64,000 bases of DNA, taken from positions 8,291,501 to 8,355,500 of the forward strand of contig CM076959.1 in NCBI GenBank assembly GCA_039566865.1. The letters are read 5' to 3'. The position numbers and the translations under genes are program-made. Positions 56,345 to 64,000 of the stretch are shown here, piece by piece; within the stretch, counting starts at the first letter, position 1, and the number at the start of each line of letters is the position of its first letter. Below the pieces are notes generated by a model that worked only from the letters and a program-made list of their open reading frames with translations, was not told the DNA's origin and made no database searches. The DNA comes from Aurelia coerulea. Its lineage: Eukaryota; Cnidaria; Scyphozoa; Semaeostomeae; Ulmaridae.

Positions 56345-56581
56345 TTAGTTTCCTGTAAAAACTGCTCCCTTGGTCTCGTTGAAGATGAGGTACATTTTCT
56401 CCTTGTATGTCCCGCCTATAGCACCCCTAGATCGGACCTTTTTTCACATACCTCGGTTGAGCCCCTTACGACGAACTTGCAATTCCAGGAGATAATGAGC
56501 TCTAACGATAATGAAACAATAGCCGCTCTAGCATCGTACCTCGTTCAAGCTAACCATATTAGGGAAACTCTGGCCAGATAA
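56345..56581 (+). pseudogene. LINE C-terminal CCHC region
   Basis: Open from before 56345 to a TAA at 56579-56581. Reads SCKNCSLGLVEDEVHFLLVC then PAYSTPRSDLF and a tail to ETLAR. The C-x2-C-x12-H-x4-C spacing and the VEDEVHFLLVCPAY phrase are typical of the C-terminal zinc-knuckle region of several LINE RT proteins. The RT itself is absent. No ATG start, because it is the end of a longer protein. A+T-rich sequence with a TATATATA run follows to about 56740. Confidence 0.7.
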
Positions 56582-56830
56582 CACCATATGGATGGATTTG
56601 TGCCTGGATATACACACACCCTTTACTTAACGTTTTGAATTTATTCACATATTTTGTTCCTGTTACATTTAATTTGGTTGATTATAGAGTTTAGTTTTCT
56701 TTAAAAATTAGTTTAAATAAATATATATATAGATAGCTGCCATACATAATTTTATGTAGTGCATAATAGCAATTATGATGATGATGAGAACAAAGTAGTT
56801 GAACATGTATTTTCAAGTTATCAGAATATA

Positions 56831-57159
56831 CAGTAACGCCCCGCATCCAAGAAACCACTTTTTCACACCTTAGCCTAAAATGTTCCTTATATCTATGATG
56901 CTTTTCAATTCTCAGGAAATTGGTGGAAAATGTTGCAACAGAAAGGGGCTTTTTATAGACAAATCAGACATACTGTATGTGTATGTTATGTCTGTGAAAT
57001 GATCCCAGGCCATCAGACCAGGAGCTAATATTGTCAATTAAAATACAAGATACTTCATTTTTGGTGAGCCTCAAGGGTTTCTTGAAAGTAGGGGGGGCTA
57101 ACTATTTTTCGGTAGCCTAAGTTTCTTTTAGATGGTTTCTTAAATGCGGGGCCTTGCTG
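56831..57159. mobile_element. TA-flanked MITE (mariner-like, 329 bp)
   Basis: Ends CAGTAACGCCCCGCATCCAA and complement (CAGCAAGGCCCCGCATTTAA), flanked by TA (56829-56830 and 57160-57161). No ORF. Confidence 0.8.
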
Positions 57160-57161
57160 TA

Positions 57162-58581
57162 CACCTTTTCAGCTAAGCGGCCTCGTTTTAAAACTTTTCT
57201 GACCTCAGATTCAGCACCAAACATTTAAGTTCGGTTACAAATTTTTGCAGTCATAGTGGTTGAGATTTTTGTGTTATGATAAAATGAATTTGACCGTAAA
57301 TAATGACTGGTGTTGTAAAGTTACACCCTGAACGATATTTTACTGTCAAATCCTTCATAGTTCCAAATTTATCATCGTCATAAAATCATAATCGCAAACA
57401 CCGAGACTAAATTTGGGTGCTGAATCCAAATCCGTTGTCAAAAGATTCGCATGATGACAGTTTCAAAGATTTCCAACACGAGGCTGTTGATTTAAAAGAT
57501 GTTTTAAAGTGTATTCATCTCCTGGAAAAAATGGTCCGAGTGACAGTTCTAAGAGTTCATTTTGGCCTCACTGAATTGAAAAGCTGAGAAAATCTTGTAA
57601 ATTACAGCTTCAATTATCCAAGGTCAGGCTAAAAATATTTTGACCGCGAACCTATTTCTGTTCGTGCTTCGGACGGTCCAAGCGAGAACATGGAGTCTTT
57701 TGTTTCCCTGTGCTCTTTGATTTGATGATAGTGCTTCGGTCAATAGTTCACTGTTTGATTGGGAGTCCCTGTTGAGCAGGTTTGCCGCAGGGACACAAGG
57801 GACATCATCATAAGTCTAGGGCAGCAACAAGGGGAGGTCACACTGAAGCAACAGTCTAGCAATGTCATACAATGGGTGGTTAGACCCCGCATGATCACAT
57901 CACACTGTAATCACATTGTCTCGCCAAGCATAGATACTGACCCGATCAACGTGGAAAAAGAAGAAATGAGAGCCATTGACACAATTGGTTTTCCTATCCA
58001 GACCAGAGGGGGAGGGTGCCCCCTAGTGAATTCTTCCACACAGCTCCTGTAGGGTACTTCTACAAACATCTAGTTTTCTATCTGGGAGACGTCATTTCAT
58101 CACGATTTCAAACTCTTTGCCGCTGGTTCAGGAGGTCAACACATAATTTCTAATTGATACATAAATACGTTTTCAGTTATAAATTTTGAACCATTGCATT
58201 GACTCTCGTTGGCTCTATAGCAAAGAATCAAGCACAGCCGATCTCATCTTGCAAAGGGCTTTCATTTGATATGAGATTTGTTGATTTTTGATAACGCAAT
58301 CAATAATTCTTTGTTGTAAATACGTACTGATGAAAAAAAGCCATGTTAAGCTTCATTTTTTGAAAAATGATCACCATCATTTGATGCAGCGGGTCTTTTT
58401 ATCTATATGTAGCATTTTTAACTGCTATCGTTTAAACCAATCTTTAACCACCTTCAGGCGAAAATTTCCGAAAGGAATGAATAAAGGATGACGTCAGCAA
58501 ATTCGTTGGTAATAAGAATAACAAGGATACAATCTGTGCATGTTTCAAGCCCGTTTTAAGTCTCACATCAATGTGTTTATA
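57162..58581. other. no confident gene
   Basis: An ORF at 57759-58052 (97 aa, +) is of more ordinary amino-acid composition than most here, but I recognise no domain and see no splice evidence. Otherwise nothing. Confidence 0.35.
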
Positions 58582-59168
58582 CAGGGTGTCCCCAAAAATT
58601 CTGCCCCGATTGCCTGAAGATTGCGACAAAACAGCAAAAGATTCTCACCAAACGTTTGCATGATGTTGTTCTTCATATATACAATTAAAGTTTGCTACCA
58701 TCCCCATAAAAATCCGTTGAAAAATGATGGAACTAGACCTTCAGGAGACCAAATTTGCCAGCTGACTGAAACCAGCGGTTGGCAATTTTGTCTTACTTGT
58801 TTGCATTAATAAACTTCATGGATGAAATGAAACAGCAGCCTCTAATGTCATAGCTCTCCTGAAAACTCCGATGATCCTCAGAGAGTTCCACTAATTCTGA
58901 TCCCACAGAAACTATTTCTTACGTCACATGAAGCTACTTATCACTGCAAAACAGACAGAATGGCCGACCGCTGGTTTCAGTCATCAGGCAAATTTGGTCT
59001 TCTGAAGGTCATAGCTCCATCATTTTTCAACCGATTTTTACGAGAATGGCAGCAAACCTATTTAAACATCTGAAGAGCGACATCATATAAAAATTTGGCA
59101 AGATTCTTTTGCCGTTTTGACATAATCTTTAGGCAAACGGGGCAAAATCTTTTTGGGACACCCTGCAG
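58582..59168. mobile_element. mariner-like palindromic MITE (587 bp)
   Basis: Ends CAGGGTGTCCCCAAAAATTC and complement of TTTTTGGGACACCCTG plus CAG, flanked by TA (58580-58581 and 59169-59170). Inverted similarity continues inward: AGGAGACCAAATTTGCC (58742) against GGCAAATTTGGTCTTCT (58988), so most of the element is palindromic. CAGGGTGTCC-type ends and TA fit Tc1/mariner. No transposase. Confidence 0.82.
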
Positions 59169-59213
59169 TATGTCTCTAATTAGATGTCACCTGCAATAGC
59201 CCGCAAATAACAA

Positions 59214-59376
59214 CAATAGACGATTGCGCTAAAGATGGCGGTGAGGAATTTTTTACCAAGATAAATTGAGTTCTAATTATGATTCTTTAACGATTCATAA
59301 GAATCAGATTTTAAAGAACGCAGTGAATCTTGATAAAAAAATTCCTCGACGCCATTTTTAGCGCAATAGTCTGTTG
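59214..59376. mobile_element. short palindromic MITE (GACGATT family), copy 2
   Basis: CAATAGACGATTGCGCTAAA (59214) is mirrored by the end at 59376 (complement CAACAGACTATTGCGCTAAA), continuing through ATGGCGGTGAGGAATTTTTT. Complete at both ends, unlike copy 1 at 1316. Confidence 0.75.
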
Positions 59377-60624
59377 AAGTGTTTTGCAAAGGAATTTTGC
59401 ATTATCGCAAATCTAAGGTGACGTCTAATTTTTGAGACGGACTTTGATTGATTTGGAGATACAACATGTCAAAGTCCGTGTAGTTTTGCACAAAATTTAG
59501 CAACACCTGCTGACATCAGCACTTAACTACGTGACATAAAAAATAAATGATGTGATCTTGTTTGCCTTATCCTGTTTGTGACCTGTGTCAAGTCTTCAGT
59601 GTCTGGCATTTATAGTCTCGATTATAGAGCCTCCAAGCCTCCCAAAAGTTTCAAAAAGCCTAGTCTGGATAGAGTTGAGAGTGCTTTAATTGTTAGAATT
59701 TCTTAACATATACACATACAATAAGAAAGATTGATAACTGTCATAAAATGCAATTAGATTCCAGCAGATTTCAGCTTTTGCTTTGCAGGTATTTGAATTT
59801 TCCTGATTTTCTTTAGACGAGGCAGAATACACCAAATGACCCAAAAACTGAATGTTGCTGAGGTTTTTCGTCAAGCTTTACTTTTACTTGAAATTGCAAG
59901 ACATGGCTTTATGGATAAAAAGGATAGTTTTGTGAAACGTTACTCTTTCCCCTGAAAAAGAGTTGATCCTTCATACAAGTAAAAAAAACAGTCGTTATGA
60001 TCGAAAATCGATTTTTGTTGCTTTTGAAAAAGTTTCACTCTTATTGGGTCATCCGGTCACCTGTATTCATACACTCATTTTTTCTATAAGAGACCAATTA
60101 TAAACTGTCAGTTAAATTCTCTAAAAGGTTTAGAGACTGTGCTATGCAATTGAAAATACGGTAGTGTTAGTATTCACTAATGTTTTAGAAAAAAAATACG
60201 GTAGATCATTCGTGATCTGAAGGACTTCTACTTTGAAATCACAATCTCATTGGATCAATAAAAATATATGTGGTTCAATCTGCATTTTAGAATTTTGGAG
60301 CATTAAAAATATAAGAAACTTATCAGCAATTTTAGGTCGCAAATTTGTGCCAGGCTAGGACATCAGTCTCTTTTAAAAAAGATGAGTGCATTGCATTTCA
60401 CTATAAAAACGTTTTGAAGCACTAAAGCAAGTTCGTGCCTTGAGTTTATCTCCAAAGACGATCAAAACTAACATCTTGATTGCAAGCATCATTCATGGTC
60501 TACTATGTTCAGCAATTCTTCTCTTCTATTCTACGAAACAAAGAATAGTGCAATATGCGGTATTAGCAGGTCAATTTTGTCTGTGGAGTTTACACGTCAT
60601 GTTCCCAAATGAAACTTGGCTAAG
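59377..60624. other. no gene; relic of a TTAA-element end
   Basis: CTAGTCTGGATAGAGTTGAG at 59660-59679 is a decayed copy of the right end of the 6949-9897 family. Nothing else recognised. Confidence 0.45.
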
Positions 60625-63400
60625 AACAATCTAAAAACTTTCCGCCAATTGCAGTCCACCGCAAAAGGTTTGCTCTAAATACTTTATTTTATGAATGGCT
60701 AATCATTTAATTTAACTCATTACTTGCCTATAGCAAGACCTTTTGAAACGCTTTCCGCCAAGTGCAGTCCACCGCAAAAGGTTTGCTCTACATACTTTAT
60801 TTTATGAATGGTGAATCATTTACTTTAACTCATTACTTGCCTATATCAAGACCTTTTGAAACGCTTTCCGCCAAGTGCAGTCCACCGCAAAAGGTTTGCT
60901 CTACATACTTTATTTTATGAATGGTGAATCATTTACTTTAACTCATTACTTGCCTATAGCAAGACCCTTTGAAACACTTTCCGCCAAGTGCAGTCCACCG
61001 AAAAAGACTTGCTCTACAAACTTTATTTTATGAATGGTGAATCATTTACTTTAACTCATTACTTGCCTATAGCAAGACCCTTTGAAACGCTTTCCGCCAA
61101 GTGCAGTCCACCGCAAAAGACTTGCTCTACATACTTTATTTTATTAATGACGAATCATTTACTTTAACTCATTACTTGCCTATAGCAAGACCCTTTGAAA
61201 CGCTTTTCGCCAAGTGCAGTCCACCGCAAAAGGTTTGCTCTACATACTTTATTTTATGAATGGTAAATCATTTACTTTAACTCATTACTTGCCTATAGCA
61301 AGACCTTTTGAAACGCTTTCCGCCAAGTGCAGTCCACCGCAAAAGGTTTGCTCTACATACTTTATTTTATGAATGGTGAATCATTTAATTTAACTCATTA
61401 CTCGCCTATAGCAAGACCTTTTGAAACGCTTTCTGCCAAGTGCAGTCCACCGCAAAAGACTTGCTCTACATACTTTATTTTATGAATGGTGAATGATTTA
61501 CTTTAACTCATTACTTGCCTATAGCAAGACCTTTTGAAACGCTTTCCGCCAAGTGCAGTCCACCGCAAAAGGTTTGCTCTACATACTTTATTTTATGAAT
61601 GGTGAATCATGTACTTTAACTCATTACTTGCCTATAGCAAGACCCTTTGAAACGCTTTCTGCCAAGTGCAGTCCACCGCAAAAGACTTGCTCTACATAAT
61701 TTATTTTATGAATGGTGAATCATTTAATTCAACTCATTACTTGCCTATAGCAAGACCTTTTGAAACGCTTTCTGCCAAGTACAGTCCACCGCAAAAGGTT
61801 TGCTCTACATACTTTATTTTATGAATGGTGAATCATTTACTTTAACTCATTACTTGCCTATAGCAAGACCTTTTGAAACGCTTTCCGCCAAGTGCAGTCC
61901 ACCGCAAAAGGTTTGCTCTACATACTTTATTTTATGAATGGTGAATCATATTTACTTTAACTCATTACTTGCCTATAACAAGACCCTTGGAAACGCTTTC
62001 CGCCAAGTGCAGTCCACCGCAAAAGACTTGCTCTACATACTTTATTTTATTAATGACGAATCATTTACTTTAACTCATTACTTGCCTATAGCAAGACCCT
62101 TTGAAACGCTTTCTGCCAAGTGCAGTCCACCGCAAAAGACTTGCTCTACATACTTTATTTTATGAATGGTGAATCATTTACTTTAACTCATCACTTGCCT
62201 ATAGCAAGACCCTTTGAAACGCTTTCCGCCAAGTGCGGTGGGCAAAAGGTTTGCTCTACATACTTTATTTTATGAATGGTGAATCCTTTGCTTTAACTCA
62301 TTACTTGCCTATAGCAAGACCCTTTGAAACGCTTTCTGTCAAGTGCAGTCCAACGCAAACGACTTGCTCTACATACTTTATTTTATGAATGGTGAATGAT
62401 TTACTTTAACTCATTACTTGCCTATAGCAAGACCCTTTGAAACGCTTTCCGCCAAGTGCAGTCCACCGCAAAAGACTTGCTCTACATACTTTATTTTATT
62501 AATGACGAATCATTTACTTTAACTCATTACTTGCCTATAGCAAGACCCTTTGAAACGCTTTCCGCCAAGTGCGGTGGGCAAAAGGTTTGCTCTACATACT
62601 TTATTTTATGAATGGTGAATCCTTTACTTTAACTCATTACTTGCCTATATCAAGACCTTTTGAAACGCTTTCCGCCAAGTGTAGTCCACCGCAAAAGACT
62701 TGCTCCACATACTCTATCTTATGAATGGTGAATCATTTACTTTAACTCATTACTTGCCTATAGCAAGACCCTTTGAAACGCTTTTCGCCAAGTGCAGTCC
62801 ACCGCAAAAGACTTGCTCTACATACTTTATTTTATTAATGACGAATCATTTACTTTAACTCATTACTTGCCTATAGCAAGACCCTTTGCAACGCTTTCCG
62901 CCAAGTGCGGTGGGCAAAAGGTTTGCTCTACATACTTTATTTTATGAATGGTGAATCCTTTACTTTAACTCATTACTTGCCTATAGCAAGACCCTTTGAA
63001 ACGCTTTCTGTCAAGTGCAGTCAAACGCAAACGACTTGCTCTACATACTTTATTTTATGAATGGTGAATCATTTACTTTAACTCATTACTTGCCTATATC
63101 AAGACCTTTTGAAACGCTTTCCGCCAAGTGTAGTCCACCGCAAAAGACTTGCTCCACATACTCTATCTTATGAATGGTGAATCATTTACTTTAACTCATT
63201 ACTTGCCTATAGCAAGACCCTTTGAAACGCTTTCTGCCAAGTGCAGTCCACCGCAAAGGTTTGCTCTACATACTATATTTTAAGAAAAGTGAACCATTTA
63301 CTTTAACTCATTACTTATCGGTAGCAAAATCCTTTGAAATACTTTCTGGCAAGTTCAGTGCTTGCAAAAAATGTACCAAGGCTTGGTTTAGCCCATTTGA
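60625..63400. repeat. 113-bp satellite, about 24 units
   Basis: Core phrases TTTAACTCATTACTTGCC, CGCTTTCCGCCAAGTGCAGT and CTACATACTTTATTTTATGA repeat every 113 bp. Units vary in a structured way: a GTGCGGTGGGCAAAAGG form (62235, 62574, 62908), a TTAATGACGAATC form, a GTCAAGTGCAGTCCAACGCA form and a CTCCACATACTCTATCTTA form. The last unit decays from 63290. Short ORFs inside (61938-62165, 63222-63425) are artefacts. Confidence 0.96.
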
Positions 63401-64000
63401 GTTATCGTTGCCCTGCATGTGGTAACTGTAGAACAGAGCGTAAAGTTGACAGTTTGCAAAGGTACAAAAATATATTGAAACCTTCTTTTAGTTAAAGCAC
63501 TTGTATTGCGTGATGTTTAATGTACAATGTTCTCTGTCAATGTCTTGGTTGGATATATCCTTATTTTTTTCTACAGAAACAGTGAATAATAATCAAATGT
63601 TTTCCTCTCAAGATAACACACTCATTGAATAAATTGAAATTGACAAATACAGTACAAACAAGCCTTGTGCATGCTAGCATAACAAGAAATTTTAAGATTT
63701 CTAAAGAAGTTTCAAGAATTCTTCACTTTAGGCAAGAAACTTTGAGTCATATGAAAAACTGTAAGAGAGAGTAAGAGAGAGCAAGTAGTTTGCTCTGAAT
63801 AATAGATGAAAGTGTAAAAAGGAATGTTACATATACTTATCTCTTAGATCTGTTCTTTGTCTTTTACATGCATGGCAATAGGACTTAGGCCAACACCCTG
63901 TAAAATGAATAATAAATTCTATTTAAAATCAGAGAAATATGTATTCTGAATAAACATTTTTGCAGTGGTGATAAAAACTGGCAGTAAAATAAGCGTAAGA
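63401..64000. other. no recognisable feature
   Basis: A+T-rich sequence after the satellite; nothing supported. Confidence 0.45.

Overview
The window is repeat-dominated eukaryotic DNA, A+T-rich, with no recognisable intact single-copy host gene, no rRNA and no CRISPR array. The content (5'-truncated CR1/L2- and Jockey-group LINEs, an RTE fragment, a Helitron, and many TIR elements of the piggyBac, hAT, Tc1/mariner, Harbinger and Mutator types) suggests an animal genome. An anthozoan cnidarian (coral or anemone) is my best guess, from family resemblance only; the sequence does not prove it.

Layout. 0-10 kb: three TTAA-flanked piggyBac-type elements (118-989; about 4537-6944 carrying an RTE reverse-transcriptase relic; 6949-9897 carrying a 1.7-kb palindrome), a palindromic MITE and a truncated LINE. 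10-21 kb: three LINE remnants, the best at 18.6-20.6 kb with a reverse transcriptase interrupted by one stop codon, and a TA-flanked palindromic MITE at 14256-15140. 21-25.6 kb: a TAGCC-ended element with an 8-9 bp target duplication, a 1.5-kb element built of inverted GCGGACATC repeats and five near-identical hairpins, one arm of a foldback family, and a tRNA-like sequence inside an inverted repeat. 25.5-28.7 kb: two LINEs in opposite orientation. 28.7-39 kb: a nested stack, in which a heptamer-containing repeat was split by a tandem pair of 'U' units, the second U was split by an 8.45-kb Helitron (30284-38735), and the Helitron carries a foldback element, two short TIR elements and a 0.73-kb tandem duplication. 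39-46 kb: further TIR elements and a 31-copy heptamer array. 46-53 kb: a large palindrome (46236-52979) split by a tandem pair of insertions, one holding a 69-bp minisatellite. 53-60 kb: a third arm of the same family carrying a perfect 105-bp palindrome, a dimeric 63-bp repeat, a LINE C-terminus and mariner-type MITEs. 60.6-63.4 kb: about 24 copies of a 113-bp satellite.

The most useful property of the window is that many insertions can be dated against each other, because an unfilled paralogous site is also present. The Helitron, the heptamer-repeat insertion, the 105-bp palindrome, the small hAT-type MITEs and the 14-kb MITE all have an empty site in the window, so their ends and target duplications can be read directly. 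The least expected system is a family of kilobase-scale palindromic foldback elements (7500-9190, 30385-32062, 46236-52979, plus single arms), each complete member flanked by its own 9-bp duplication and none showing a transposase ORF.
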